A stretch of DNA of 33,035 nt from Nitrospirota bacterium (GTDB lineage: Bacteria; Nitrospirota; Thermodesulfovibrionia; Thermodesulfovibrionales; JdFR-85): positions 1 through 33,035 of the forward strand of contig DRKX01000104.1 of NCBI GenBank assembly GCA_011051565.1, given 5' to 3'. Each line of letters begins with the position of its first letter. Positions within the stretch are counted from its first letter, which is position 1. Under the pieces are notes generated by a model. It was not told where the DNA came from and made no database searches. It saw only the letters and a list, made by a program, of their open reading frames with translations. The translations under genes were made by a program, and so were the position numbers. Shown here one piece after another: positions 15,839-24,371 of this stretch.

Positions 15839-16132
15839 ACGAATAATATAACCGATTCACCGTATACAGGACTAAATGCGGCGTCAACACCGAGGTCCGT
15901 GACACGACCTGCAAACGCCGGGATTTTTGCTTGAGGCAATGATCACCTTTCGTACTGTTGCTGCTCCGGTCGAAGTATCGATGGTATACAACGGCGAAGA
16001 CGGTAGCCACTCCGTGGCGTACAAGGTGAGGGGTTCGGAAAGCCGTTGTGGCCGATGCCTGATGAAGTTGTCTTTACACGCACGTAAGAGTTAAAATAAC
16101 CAGATCAACCAAACGATCTTATGGAGAGTACA
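15839..16132 (+). promoter_or_regulatory. Divergent intergenic region with alaC promoter (TTGTCT/TAAAAT)
   Basis: The region holds no gene that I can support. For alaC a -35 box TTGTCT (16068-16073) and -10 TAAAAT (16092-16097), 18 apart, predict a start near 16104. For the RNase Z-like gene on the minus strand, TATATT (15849-15844) lies 6 bases from its ATG. A GCCAC-TCC-GTGGC hairpin is at 16006-16018. I see no riboswitch I can name. Confidence 0.35.
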
Positions 16133-17326
16133 ATGAGCGAAGGATGCGAGAGGGAGATGTACAGTTTCAACAGGATAAAAAGACTGCCTCCCTATGTCTT
16201 TGCCATCGTGAACGCCCTGAAACACGAAGCGAGGCGGCAGGGAGAGGATATCATAGACCTCGGCATGGGAAACCCGGACCTGCCGGCCCCGAAGCATATA
16301 GTCGAGAAGCTCTGCGAGGCGTCGCGGAACCCGAAGAACCACAGGTACTCCGCATCGAAGGGGATCACCCAGCTCAGGATGGCCATATGTGAGTGGTACA
16401 AGAGGAGGTTCGACGTAGACCTCGATCCCGAGTCTGAGGCGGTCGTGACCATCGGGTCCAAGGAAGGCCTGAGCCATCTGGCCCTCTCTATAGTGGAACC
16501 CGGTGACGTCGCGCTTACACCGACCCCTGCGTATCCGATCCATCCCTACAGTGTGATAATCGCTGGCGGAGAGGTCAGGAGCGTGCCCATCGGCCCGGGG
16601 GTAGACTTCCTCGAGGAACTCGACAAGGCATACAAGAACACGTGGCCGAGGCCGAAGCTGCTCATAATCAACTTCCCCCACAACCCGACCACAGAGGTTG
16701 TGGACCTCGACTTTTTCAGGTCGGTCGTCGATTTTGCAAAGGAGAACAAGCTGATAGTCATACACGACTTCGCCTATGCAGACCTCGTCTTCGACAACTA
16801 CAAGGCGTCGAGTTTTCTGCAGGTCCCGGGAGCGAGGGACGTCGGCGTGGAGTTCTTCTCCCTGACGAAGAGCTATTCGATGGCCGGCTGGAGGGTCGGG
16901 TTCTGCGTGGGAAACCGCGAACTCGTAGGTGCACTCGTGAAGATGAAGAGCTACCTCGACTACGGGATGTTTCAGCCCATACAGATCGCAAGCATCGTTG
17001 CACTGCGCGGACCTCAGGAGTGCGTGGAGGAGATAAGGAAGACCTACGAGAAGAGGCGCAACACGCTCTGCAGGGGACTGAACCGGCTCGGCTGGGATGT
17101 GACGCCTCCGAAGGCCACGATGTTCGTCTGGACGAGGATACCGGAGCCCTATGTCAAGATGGGTTCGCTGGAGTTTTCGAAGTTCGTGCTCAAGGAGGCT
17201 AAGGTGGCGGTCTCGCCGGGCATAGGCTTCGGAGAGGGCGGCGACGAATACGTCAGGTTCGCCCTGGTGGAGAACGAACACCGCATAAGGCAGGCGGTCA
17301 AAGGACTCAGGAGGTTGTTCAAGTAA
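16133..17326 (+). CDS. alaC: AlaC-type PLP-dependent aminotransferase
   Basis: This is a fold-type I aminotransferase very close to E. coli AlaC (glutamate-pyruvate transaminase). Matching segments include [53 protein letters not shown], the PLP lysine in [17 protein letters not shown], and [18 protein letters not shown]. In bacteria where this gene precedes hom, a different amino-acid role is possible. I chose ATG 16133 (397 aa) because GGAG lies 6 bases before it; an ATG at 16121 has no Shine-Dalgarno. The stop overlaps the hom start by one base, so the two are cotranscribed. Confidence 0.9.
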   Translation: MSEGCEREMYSFNRIKRLPPYVFAIVNALKHEARRQGEDIIDLGMGNPDLPAPKHIVEKLCEASRNPKNHRYSASKGITQLRMAICEWYKRRFDVDLDPESEAVVTIGSKEGLSHLALSIVEPGDVALTPTPAYPIHPYSVIIAGGEVRSVPIGPGVDFLEELDKAYKNTWPRPKLLIINFPHNPTTEVVDLDFFRSVVDFAKENKLIVIHDFAYADLVFDNYKASSFLQVPGARDVGVEFFSLTKSYSMAGWRVGFCVGNRELVGALVKMKSYLDYGMFQPIQIASIVALRGPQECVEEIRKTYEKRRNTLCRGLNRLGWDVTPPKATMFVWTRIPEPYVKMGSLEFSKFVLKEAKVAVSPGIGFGEGGDEYVRFALVENEHRIRQAVKGLRRLFK

Positions 17327-18615
17327 TGGTCAATGTCGGTATCATCGGTTTCGGTACAGTGGGAACGGGCACTGCAAGGATACTGATAGAAAACGGAGAC
17401 GTCATAGAAGAGAAGACGGGCATCCGCTTAAACCTTCTGGGCATCGTCGACCGCGACATCGAAAGGGACAGGGGCATAGACATTCCTCATGGCGTCCTCA
17501 CCCGGGAGGTGTCTGACGTGCTTGACAACCCCGACATAGATGTCGTCGTGGAACTTATCGGCGGCATCCAGCCTGCAAAGGACTTCATCCTCAGGGCTCT
17601 GAACAACGGCAAGCACGTGGTGACCGCAAACAAGGCCCTCCTTGCCACGGAGGGCGGAGAGATATTCGAGACAGCGGCGAGGAACTCCGTCTCGGTTGGG
17701 TTCGAGGCCGCGGTTGCAGGCGGCATACCGATCATAAAGGTCCTGAAGGAGGGCCTCGTAGCCAACAAGGTACTCTCGATATACGGCATCATAAACGGCA
17801 CGTCCAACTTCATACTCACGAAGATGACCGAGAGCGGCATGGACTTCTCGGACGCACTCAGTGAAGCACAGGTCCTCGGCTATGCAGAGGCGAACCCGGC
17901 ACTCGACATCGAGGGGGTCGACACAGCGCACAAGCTCGCGATAATGGCCTCACTGAGCTTCGGCATCCCCCTCTCTTACGACAAGATACACATAGAGGGC
18001 ATCACGACTCTCACGCCTCAGGACATAGAGTTCGCCGGAGAACTCGGTTACAAGATAAAGCTCCTTGCGATAGCAAAGTCAGTAAACGGCGAGGTCGAAC
18101 TGAGGGTGCATCCCACCATGATACCGGAGAGTTACCTCATATCAAAGGTCGACGGTGTCCTGAACGCCGTCTACGTGGTAGGCGACGCAGTGGGTGAAAC
18201 ACTCTACTACGGCAGGGGGGCCGGCGACATGCCGACGGGAAGCGCGGTGGTGAGCGACATCGTGGACATAGCGCGGGATGGGACCGTATCCTCCGGCATG
18301 GAATATATCGGGAAGAGGAGGGATCTCAAGGTAAAGGCCATGGGCGACATAGAGTCCATGTACTACTTCAGGTTCACGGCCTTAGACCGGCCGGGCGTGC
18401 TATCGCGGATATCCGGCATCCTCGGCGACTACAACATCAGCATAGCCGCCGTAATTCAGAAGGGCAGACAGGTTGGAGCAGCGGTTCCGCTCGTGGTACT
18501 GACACACAGGGCGAGGGAACGAGATGTCCGGGCGGCCCTCCAGGAGATAGACAGGCTCGACGTCGTAGCCGACAGGACGGCCTTCATACGTGTCGAGGGC
18601 GAGGAAGCCCCATGA
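17326..18615 (+). CDS. hom: Homoserine dehydrogenase
   Basis: Hom reduces aspartate semialdehyde to homoserine with NAD(P)H, feeding threonine and methionine synthesis. The 429-residue product has the Rossmann motif GIIGFGTVGTGTARIL and ELIGGIQPAKDFILRALNNG. The substrate and catalytic region includes GIINGTSNFILTKMTESG and the EGVDTAHKLAIMASLSFG segment. A C-terminal ACT domain begins near 350 (FRFTALDRPGVLSRISGILG) and suggests allosteric feedback, typically by threonine. It is separated from the downstream TusA-like gene by 65 bases. Confidence 0.97.
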   Translation: MVNVGIIGFGTVGTGTARILIENGDVIEEKTGIRLNLLGIVDRDIERDRGIDIPHGVLTREVSDVLDNPDIDVVVELIGGIQPAKDFILRALNNGKHVVTANKALLATEGGEIFETAARNSVSVGFEAAVAGGIPIIKVLKEGLVANKVLSIYGIINGTSNFILTKMTESGMDFSDALSEAQVLGYAEANPALDIEGVDTAHKLAIMASLSFGIPLSYDKIHIEGITTLTPQDIEFAGELGYKIKLLAIAKSVNGEVELRVHPTMIPESYLISKVDGVLNAVYVVGDAVGETLYYGRGAGDMPTGSAVVSDIVDIARDGTVSSGMEYIGKRRDLKVKAMGDIESMYYFRFTALDRPGVLSRISGILGDYNISIAAVIQKGRQVGAAVPLVVLTHRARERDVRAALQEIDRLDVVADRTAFIRVEGEEAP

Positions 18616-18624
18616 TAAAAACGA

Positions 18625-18654
18625 TTGACGAAGGTTGATTCAATCTGCTAATCT
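18625..18654 (+). promoter_or_regulatory. Weak candidate promoter of the TusA-like gene
   Basis: TTGACG (18625-18630), 18 bases, TAATCT (18649-18654). The -10 match is poor; transcription may simply continue from alaC-hom. Confidence 0.22.
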
Positions 18655-18680
18655 CCAATTCTTGAAGGGGGGAGGTAATC

Positions 18681-18926
18681 ATGGAAGAGATCAAGCCGGA
18701 CAAGACCATAAACATAAAGGGCCTTGTCTGTCCTTACACCTTTGTTAAGTCCAAGCTCGCCATCGAGGACATGGAGGTCGGGGAGGTGCTCGAGATCGTC
18801 CTCGACTACCCCGAGGCCTCCAGGAGCATACCGAAGTCCATGGAAGACCACGGACACAAGGTGCTGAAGGTCGAGAAGGTCAATGACACGGACTGGGTAA
18901 TCGTCATAAGAAAGGAGAGAGACTGA
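18681..18926 (+). CDS. TusA/SirA-like sulfur-carrier protein
   Basis: An 81-residue single-domain protein of the TusA family, which carries persulfide on one cysteine between sulfurtransferases. The active site is GLVCPYTFVKSK; family members usually have CPxP, so the second proline is replaced by threonine here, while the cysteine is kept. The second half (GEVLEIVLDYPEASRSIPKS) fits the fold. It has a strong GGGGGGAGGT 7 bases upstream. It overlaps the MoeB-type gene by one base, suggesting that the two products act together. It may deliver sulfur to a thiocarboxylate or thiolated product, but no acceptor is encoded next to it. Confidence 0.85.
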   Translation: MEEIKPDKTINIKGLVCPYTFVKSKLAIEDMEVGEVLEIVLDYPEASRSIPKSMEDHGHKVLKVEKVNDTDWVIVIRKERD

Positions 18927-19732
18927 TGGAACTCAACGACGAACAGATACATCGCTACAGCAGGCATATCATACTGCCAGAGGTCGGCGGCAAGGGACAG
19001 AAGAGACTCCTCTCTGCACGGGTCATTATGGTCGGGGCCGGCGGGCTCGGCTGTCCCGTGGGCTATTACCTCGCCGCCGCGGGTGTCGGCACACTGGGCG
19101 TCATAGACAACGACACGATCGAGCTGAGCAACCTGCAGCGCCAGATCGCCCACAGCACGGAGCGCGTGGGCATGCACAAGGCCGACTCTGCAAAGAAGAC
19201 ATTCGAGGCACTCAACCCGGACGTCAACGTGATCGCCATAAAGGAGCGGATATCAAAGGACAACATCCTCGACCTCATAAAGGACTACGACATCGTGGTC
19301 GACGGCAGCGACAACTTTCCCACGAGATACCTCGTTAACGACGCCTGCGTCCTGTCGGGCAAGCCGCTGGTGAGCGGTGCCATACTGAGATTCGAGGGAC
19401 AGGTGACCACGATCCTGCCCGGAGAGGGCCACTGTTACAGGTGTCTCTTCGAGGAGCCCCCTCCTCCGGGTCTCGTGCCTTCCTGCCAGGAGGCGGGGGT
19501 CCTCGGCGCCCTCCCCGGTGTCATAGGAGGGCTGCAGGCCATGGAGGTGCTAAAGCTGATACTCGGAAAGGGTGAGCCGCTCAAGAACCGGCTCCTCATC
19601 TATGACGCGCTGAAGGCCTCCTTCAGGAAGGTCAAGATACCGAAGAATCCCAAGTGCCCAGTCTGCGGAGACGACCCCACGATAAGGGAGCTTCACGACT
19701 ACGAGGCCGAGTACTGTCAGATGAGGTTCTGA
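18926..19732 (+). CDS. moeB: MoeB/ThiF-type adenylyltransferase (E1-like)
   Basis: E1-like enzymes adenylate the C-terminal glycine of ubiquitin-like sulfur carriers (MoaD, ThiS and relatives). The 268-residue product has RYSRHIILPEVGGKGQKRLL and the ATP-binding VGAGGLGCPVGYYLA. It also has the conserved ELSNLQRQIAHS, NFPTRYLVNDACV, and two zinc-binding CxxC pairs (CYRC near 172 and CPVC near 248). A PSCQEAGVLG cysteine stands at the position of the MoeB/ThiF catalytic cysteine. MoeB, ThiF and HesA cannot be separated reliably without a tree. No MoaD/ThiS partner is visible here; the coupled TusA-like gene is the only sulfur-carrier candidate in the window. Confidence 0.85.
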   Translation: MELNDEQIHRYSRHIILPEVGGKGQKRLLSARVIMVGAGGLGCPVGYYLAAAGVGTLGVIDNDTIELSNLQRQIAHSTERVGMHKADSAKKTFEALNPDVNVIAIKERISKDNILDLIKDYDIVVDGSDNFPTRYLVNDACVLSGKPLVSGAILRFEGQVTTILPGEGHCYRCLFEEPPPPGLVPSCQEAGVLGALPGVIGGLQAMEVLKLILGKGEPLKNRLLIYDALKASFRKVKIPKNPKCPVCGDDPTIRELHDYEAEYCQMRF

Positions 19733-19787
19733 AAAGCCAGCCTGCCCTTCGGAATGGAAAGACGGAGTGGAAGGAGGGAAAGAGACG

Positions 19788-20912
19788 GTGCCATCAAAGG
19801 TCTTCTTTGCACCTGCAAGGGTGACGAAGTGGAGATACGACGACAGCATGCCGGGCAAGCTCCAGCGCCTCCTGGAGAGCATGGACCTCTCGTCGGTATT
19901 CGAGCGTGACGAGTGGGTGGCGGTAAAGACGCATTTCGGCTCCCACGGCGCGCACCGGATAGTCAGGCCCGTCTTTCTGAACAGGATCGTCGAGGCCGTC
20001 GAGAGGGCTGGTGCAAACCCGTTCGTCACCGATACGGTGAGAATCAAGGGACTCGAGTACCTCAAGGTGGCGAATGCAAACGGTATAAACCACCTCTCGG
20101 TAGGCGCCCCCGTGGTGCTCGCCGACGGGCTGTTCGGAAACGACAACATACTGATCCCTGCCGGTGAGATCCTCGGCAGCATCGCCGTGGCCTCGGTGAT
20201 ACACGACGTAACAGCCATGATCGTCTGCTCCCACGTGAAGGGACACATCAATGCCGGCTATGCCGGGGCGTTGAAGAACATGGCTATGGGGGGCGTGAGC
20301 TCGGCACACAGGGAGTGCGGCTGGAAGTGCGGCAGGGGCTCCATGCACACCATCGGAGAGGGGGAACTCGCCTGGGATGCCGCGCTCTGCGACCTCTGCA
20401 TGCAGTGCGTGGAGATATGCCCCCTCGACGCCATCACGTTCAACGGGGAGAGACTGAAATGGAACGCCGATGAGTGCTGGAGGTGCGGCCGGTGCGAACG
20501 GGGCTGCCAGTCAGGGGCCATACACCTGCCCGGTGACGACGAGCGCTTCATGAAGTCGCTTGCAGAGGCCGCTGCTGCCGTGGCCGGCACGTTCAAACCG
20601 GGCAAGCTGCTCTACATAAACTTCCTGACGGAGATACAGCCCGAGTGCGACTGCATGCCCGCCGCCGACGTACCCGTGGTGCAGGATATTGGAATACTCC
20701 TCAGTGACGACATAGTCGCCGTGGAACAGGCATCCATAGACCTCATACTCAAGGAAGAGCACCTGCCGTCATCCATGGCGGAGGGGGTTGAGGAGGGTCG
20801 CGACGTATTCAAGGGGATACACAACAAGCCCTACGAGCTGCAGGTCTCGGAGGCGGAGAGGCTCGGGCTCGGCAGCAGGCAGTACGAACTTGTCAGGATT
20901 CAGGCCGAATGA
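19788..20912 (+). CDS. DUF362 domain protein with two 4Fe-4S clusters
   Basis: The 374-residue product begins PSKVFFAPARVTKW and has the DUF362 pattern (WVAVKTHFGSHGAHRIVRPV, NPFVTDTVRIKGLEYLKVAN, CSHVKGHINAGYAGALKN). A bacterial ferredoxin domain follows: CDLCMQCVEICPLDA, then CWRCGRCERGCQSGA. The C-terminal half includes KLLYINFLTEIQPECDCMPA. DUF362 proteins are electron-transfer proteins of unclear substrate, common in anaerobes. I chose GTG 19788 because AAGGAGGG lies about 9 bases upstream; an earlier GTG at 19767 precedes that Shine-Dalgarno. It lies 55 bases after the MoeB-type gene. Confidence 0.88.
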   Translation: MPSKVFFAPARVTKWRYDDSMPGKLQRLLESMDLSSVFERDEWVAVKTHFGSHGAHRIVRPVFLNRIVEAVERAGANPFVTDTVRIKGLEYLKVANANGINHLSVGAPVVLADGLFGNDNILIPAGEILGSIAVASVIHDVTAMIVCSHVKGHINAGYAGALKNMAMGGVSSAHRECGWKCGRGSMHTIGEGELAWDAALCDLCMQCVEICPLDAITFNGERLKWNADECWRCGRCERGCQSGAIHLPGDDERFMKSLAEAAAAVAGTFKPGKLLYINFLTEIQPECDCMPAADVPVVQDIGILLSDDIVAVEQASIDLILKEEHLPSSMAEGVEEGRDVFKGIHNKPYELQVSEAERLGLGSRQYELVRIQAE

Positions 20913-20927
20913 GGCGGGAGCAAAGAG

Positions 20928-21383
20928 ATGTTCATTGAACAACGACTCAAGGAACTCGGAATAGAGCTGCCACCGGCACCCTCTCCGGTCGGCTCCTACA
21001 CGCCTGCGCTCAGGACCGGCAACCTCCTCTTCCTGAGTGGAATACTCCCTCTCAAGGACGGCTCACTCGTTGCCGAGGGAATAGTCGGCAGGGATATCGG
21101 CATCGACACTGCGGGAGAGGCCGCCCGGCAGGCGGTCATAAACGCGTTGTCGATCATCAGGGACACATGGGACCTCGAGGCCGTCAGCAGGTGCATAAGG
21201 CTGAACGGTTACGTGGCATCCGCGGCTGACTTCCATGAACAGCCGGCGGTTATGAATGCTGCATCCGACCTCATCAGGGAGATATTCGGGGAGTCGGGAA
21301 TTCACACGAGGACGGCGGTCGGAGTCTCAGCCCTGCCGATGAACTCACCCGTGGAACTGGACTTCATCTTCGAAGTGGACTGA
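20928..21383 (+). CDS. RidA/YjgF-family protein
   Basis: Rid proteins hydrolyse reactive enamine/imine intermediates released by PLP enzymes. The 151-residue product fits the larger subgroup (YjgF/UK114-like): LPPAPSPVGSYTPALRTGNL, LFLSGILPLKDG, LEAVSRCIRLNGYVASAADF, and the substrate-binding arginine region GIHTRTAVGVSALPMNSPVE. Starting 15 bases after the DUF362 gene with GAGGCGGGAGC upstream, it ends the plus-strand run. Catalytic activity of this subgroup is not established, so the role is inferred. The presence of AlaC upstream is consistent with imine damage control. Confidence 0.87.
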   Translation: MFIEQRLKELGIELPPAPSPVGSYTPALRTGNLLFLSGILPLKDGSLVAEGIVGRDIGIDTAGEAARQAVINALSIIRDTWDLEAVSRCIRLNGYVASAADFHEQPAVMNAASDLIREIFGESGIHTRTAVGVSALPMNSPVELDFIFEVD

Positions 21384-21454
21384 TCCCCGCCGGTGTCCCC
21401 AACAAGGCCGAGCAGCGGCGGCCTCATGCAGTCAAGCCTCGTTCCGGCCCCTTC

Positions 21455-21463
21455 TGTTATAAT
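21455..21463 (+). promoter_or_regulatory. Extended -10 promoter of der, predicted nearly leaderless
   Basis: TGT-TATAAT (21455-21463) is a perfect extended -10. Transcription would begin around 21470, about 2-3 bases before the der ATG. No -35 consensus is present. Confidence 0.5.
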
Positions 21464-21472
21464 AATCCCCTC

Positions 21473-22795
21473 ATGCCCAACCCTGTAGTTGCAATAATCG
21501 GAAGGCCGAACGTCGGCAAGTCCACCCTGTTCAACAGGATGACGCGCACGCGCAAGGCGATCGTCGAGGACATCCCGGGTGTCACGAGGGACCGGCTCTA
21601 CGGCGAGGCGGCCTATGACGACAGGGACTTCGTCGTCATAGATACCGGCGGCCTCTTTCCCGAGACCGGCGAGGTGATACTCCTTCAGACCCGTCAGCAG
21701 GCCATGTTCGCCGTGGATGAAGCAGACGTGATCGTCCTGCTCCTCGATGGACGGGAAGGCCTCACCGAGGTGGACCGCCAGATCGTCGACATACTGAGAC
21801 CGGTCGGCAAGAAGGTCCTCTACGTGGTCAACAAGATAGACGCACGCAACCGCGAGGAGAGGCTTTACGAATTCTACGCACTCGGCGTGGATGAACTCAT
21901 ACCCGTATCAGCGGCCACCGGATACGGCTTTGTCGAGTTCATGGAGAGGCTCGTCGAGGCCCTGCCTGAAAAGGAGGAGGACGGGAAGACCGGGAAGGAC
22001 CTGCCCGGAATCGCAGTCGTGGGAAAACCGAACGTGGGAAAGTCCACCTTCGTCAACTCACTGCTCGGGAAGGAACGGATGATCGTAAGCCCTGTACCGG
22101 GTACGACGCGGGACTCCGTAGACAGTATATGCAGGTACTACGGCAGGGAATACCTTATCATCGACACGGCGGGACTGCGCAGGAAGGCGAGGATCGCGGA
22201 CCGGTCCATAGAGAAGTTCACGGCCATCCGTGCGGTCAGGAGCATCGAACGGGCCGACGTCGTCCTGCTGCTCGTGGACGCGCGCGAGGGGATATCGGAG
22301 CAGGACCAGAAGATAGCGGCCCTCGTCGACAGGTACGGCAAGGGGCTCGTCATCCTCTTCAACAAGTGGGACCTCGTTGAGGAGCCGGAGAAGAGATACA
22401 GGGAGCTACTCAACGAGGTCCACTGGAGGCTCCGCTTCGTCGAGTATGCGCCTGTGCTCACCGTGTCGGGACTCTCGCGAAAGAGGATCACCAAGGTCTT
22501 CTCCCTTGTCGACGAGATCATAAGCGAGCGGAGAAAGCGCATATCCACATCGGCCCTCAACAGGTTCGTCCCGGAGATCACGCCCCTGTTGCCGGCGCAC
22601 AAGGGAAAGAAGACCAAGATATTCTACATGACGCAGACCGGTGTCGAGCCGCCCGAGTTCGTCCTCTTCGTGAACCACCCGCAGGTCTTCAAGCCTGAAC
22701 ACATCAGGTTCATAGAGAGGCTCATCCGCCGGAAGTATACGTTCAAGGGCACCCCTATACGGGTCTTCATCCGGCAGAGGAGCAGGCAGGGCTGA
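21473..22795 (+). CDS. der: Ribosome-associated GTPase Der (EngA)
   Basis: Der is an essential GTPase with two tandem G domains that acts in 50S ribosomal subunit assembly. The 440-residue product shows G domain 1 (AIIGRPNVGKSTLFNRMTR, DTGGLFP, VNKID) and G domain 2 (AVVGKPNVGKSTFVNSLLG, DTAGLRR, FNKWDLV). The C-terminal KH-like domain includes KTKIFYMTQTGVEPPEFVLF and ends in FIRQRSRQG. Length and order are normal. ATG 21473 follows a stretch without any Shine-Dalgarno. Confidence 0.97.
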   Translation: MPNPVVAIIGRPNVGKSTLFNRMTRTRKAIVEDIPGVTRDRLYGEAAYDDRDFVVIDTGGLFPETGEVILLQTRQQAMFAVDEADVIVLLLDGREGLTEVDRQIVDILRPVGKKVLYVVNKIDARNREERLYEFYALGVDELIPVSAATGYGFVEFMERLVEALPEKEEDGKTGKDLPGIAVVGKPNVGKSTFVNSLLGKERMIVSPVPGTTRDSVDSICRYYGREYLIIDTAGLRRKARIADRSIEKFTAIRAVRSIERADVVLLLVDAREGISEQDQKIAALVDRYGKGLVILFNKWDLVEEPEKRYRELLNEVHWRLRFVEYAPVLTVSGLSRKRITKVFSLVDEIISERRKRISTSALNRFVPEITPLLPAHKGKKTKIFYMTQTGVEPPEFVLFVNHPQVFKPEHIRFIERLIRRKYTFKGTPIRVFIRQRSRQG

Positions 22796-22847
22796 GAACG
22801 TCTCGGTTCCGCCGTGCTCAGACCGTCGCTCTCATCCCGCCGGTGAA

Positions 22848-22904
22848 GCCTGCCGGAGGAGACACCGAGACACGAACCTACGGCGTCTGAGAAGACCGGC
22901 AGGC
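22848..22904 (+). repeat. Nested inverted repeat between convergent genes
   Basis: GCCTGCCGG (22848-22856) pairs perfectly with CCGGCAGGC (22896-22904). Inside it AGAC-A-CCG pairs with CGG-C-GTCT apart from one mismatch. The element lies between the der stop and the stop of the DUF5989 gene, so a bidirectional terminator or 3'-end protective structure is likely, but there is no U-tract on either strand. Confidence 0.4.
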
Positions 22905-22923
22905 CGGAACGAGGGCCGTTCAC

Positions 22924-23082
22924 TCAGAAGAGCGCGTAGATGAAAGGCGCCACGGCCGAGCCCTGAGTGAACACTATCAGTGTGCCCAGAAGTATGAGGA
23001 AGACTATTATTGGCGCTATCCACCACTTCTTGCGCTCTTTGAGAAAGGCCCATACCTCCATCAAAACGGACAGCTTGCTCAT
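22924..23082 (-). CDS. DUF5989 family small membrane protein
   Basis: A 52-residue protein starting MSKLSVLMEVWAFLKERKKW, then a single membrane helix (WIAPIIVFLILLGTLIVFTQ) and a short tail ending FIYALF. This matches the small DUF5989 proteins found beside SxtJ-like membrane proteins and carbamoyltransferases. The ATG overlaps the stop of the SGNH gene by 4 bases (23079-23082), and GGGAGGGTGG lies upstream, so it is translationally coupled as the last gene of that cassette. Function is unknown; it may be an accessory subunit of the membrane complex. Confidence 0.87.
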   Translation of the reverse strand: MSKLSVLMEVWAFLKERKKWWIAPIIVFLILLGTLIVFTQGSAVAPFIYALF

Positions 23083-24371
23083 TGAACCACCCTCCCTTTT
23101 AAGAAGTCGGCGATCGCCCTGCCTACGATAGCGTGTCCTTTGTTGTTGAAGTGGATGTCATTGGGTGCATAAATGCGCCCCGCTCCTTCCTTCACGTGAG
23201 ACCGCAGTATAGGCAACAGGTCGAGGTACGGGACGTCATGTGCCTCGGCATACTGCCGGACATACCTTTGAGGCAGGTTGAGGTCGTAGTCTTTACCGGT
23301 CAGCGACGGCGTATAGACCTGATCCTCGTACGGAATCGTCACGATCACCAGTTGGATACCGTTCTTCGATAGGGTCCTCCTTATGTTCTCAAGCGACTCC
23401 AAGACCTTGTCCTTCGCCTTGATGGCGACGTCCGGATATACCTTGCGGCTCCAGAACGACTGGGAACTGAATATCCTGCTCGCCCTGAAACCGCCCCTCT
23501 TATCGGCATTGCCGCGGGATGAGATGAAGGATGTGAGCCTCTCGAGACTCCTGAAAATGGCGAGGCGCTCGAGACAATACATGAGAGACGTCGGTCTGTA
23601 TGCAGGGGGAATCTTCCTGCGTTCGTTCTCCCTGTCCCACACCTGGGCTCCCTTTATGATCTTGTATTTCTTTACACCAAAGTATGCGTCTCTGAAGTCG
23701 TTGCCGTTGTAAAACAGCAGGACGACATAGTCGGGCCTGAAGGCGAGCACCTCTCTCTTTATCTGCAGCTCCGTGTCCGGAGGACCGTAGCCAGGCACCC
23801 CGAAATTCAGGACCTCGAACCTTTCGGGGTCGAGGAGAGACGCAACGATACCCACGGCGCTCTTCTCCACGCTGTCGGCCCACAGGCCGAAGGCGAAGGA
23901 GTCCCCCACGAATGCTATCCTGATCTTGTTCAGAGGTTTTTCAGGAGAGACCTCCTTCCAGCTCATACCGTACGAATTGGTCCTAATTAAACCGTACTTG
24001 GTATCGAGATTCAAGTTGGGTCTCAACTTGAAAGATTCTCCGCCCGGGAGTTCGAAATAGAGGTTCTCCACGCGCTTCGGCTCGACAACCCTGAGGACTA
24101 TTTCAGCGAGTACGGCACATACAAGCAGTGTAACGACCAGAACCAGAAGGTTCTTCAACTGGTGTGTCCGGCCGAAGTATATCAGCGAGAGCCCCCCGGC
24201 TACGGCGAGTATGTCGAAGCCCCATATGATGATCCTCGAAAGGAGCCTGAGGTTACCGTCCGGGCTGAACAGCATTGCAAGCAGCCACTCGTTTAAGAGC
24301 AGGCCTGAAATAACAAGGACTCCGCCTGCGGCGACGGCCGCCTTCTCAGTACGGCTAAAACTGTCTCTCAT
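23079..24371 (-). CDS. Membrane-anchored SGNH/GDSL hydrolase or acyltransferase
   Basis: The 430-residue product has three N-terminal membrane segments (about 12-35, 45-66, 73-95) and then an SGNH fold. FVGDSFAFG holds the nucleophilic serine near residue 158; NFGVPGYGPPDTELQ and FYNGNDFRD supply the block II/III glycine and asparagine. APNDIHFNNKGHAIVG near 407 has the Asp and His of the catalytic pair. Such proteins esterify or deacylate exported glycans or lipids. The start overlaps the SxtJ gene by 17 bases and the stop overlaps DUF5989, so the genes are tightly coupled. The substrate cannot be told from the sequence. Confidence 0.88.
   Translation of the reverse strand: MRDSFSRTEKAAVAAGGVLVISGLLLNEWLLAMLFSPDGNLRLLSRIIIWGFDILAVAGGLSLIYFGRTHQLKNLLVLVVTLLVCAVLAEIVLRVVEPKRVENLYFELPGGESFKLRPNLNLDTKYGLIRTNSYGMSWKEVSPEKPLNKIRIAFVGDSFAFGLWADSVEKSAVGIVASLLDPERFEVLNFGVPGYGPPDTELQIKREVLAFRPDYVVLLFYNGNDFRDAYFGVKKYKIIKGAQVWDRENERRKIPPAYRPTSLMYCLERLAIFRSLERLTSFISSRGNADKRGGFRASRIFSSQSFWSRKVYPDVAIKAKDKVLESLENIRRTLSKNGIQLVIVTIPYEDQVYTPSLTGKDYDLNLPQRYVRQYAEAHDVPYLDLLPILRSHVKEGAGRIYAPNDIHFNNKGHAIVGRAIADFLKGRVVQ

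Noticed and set aside
10779-15892. The 12-mer GCGTCAACACCG occurs in two intergenic regions (10779-10790 and 15881-15892), upstream of two minus-strand genes.
   Set aside because: Only two copies, and a shared 12-mer among this much intergenic sequence is not improbable. It partly reflects a -35-like TTGACG. A genome-wide count would be needed.
16091-17281. A 396-codon minus-strand frame opposite alaC.
   Set aside because: alaC is unmistakable on the plus strand; the opposite frame is a codon-bias shadow.
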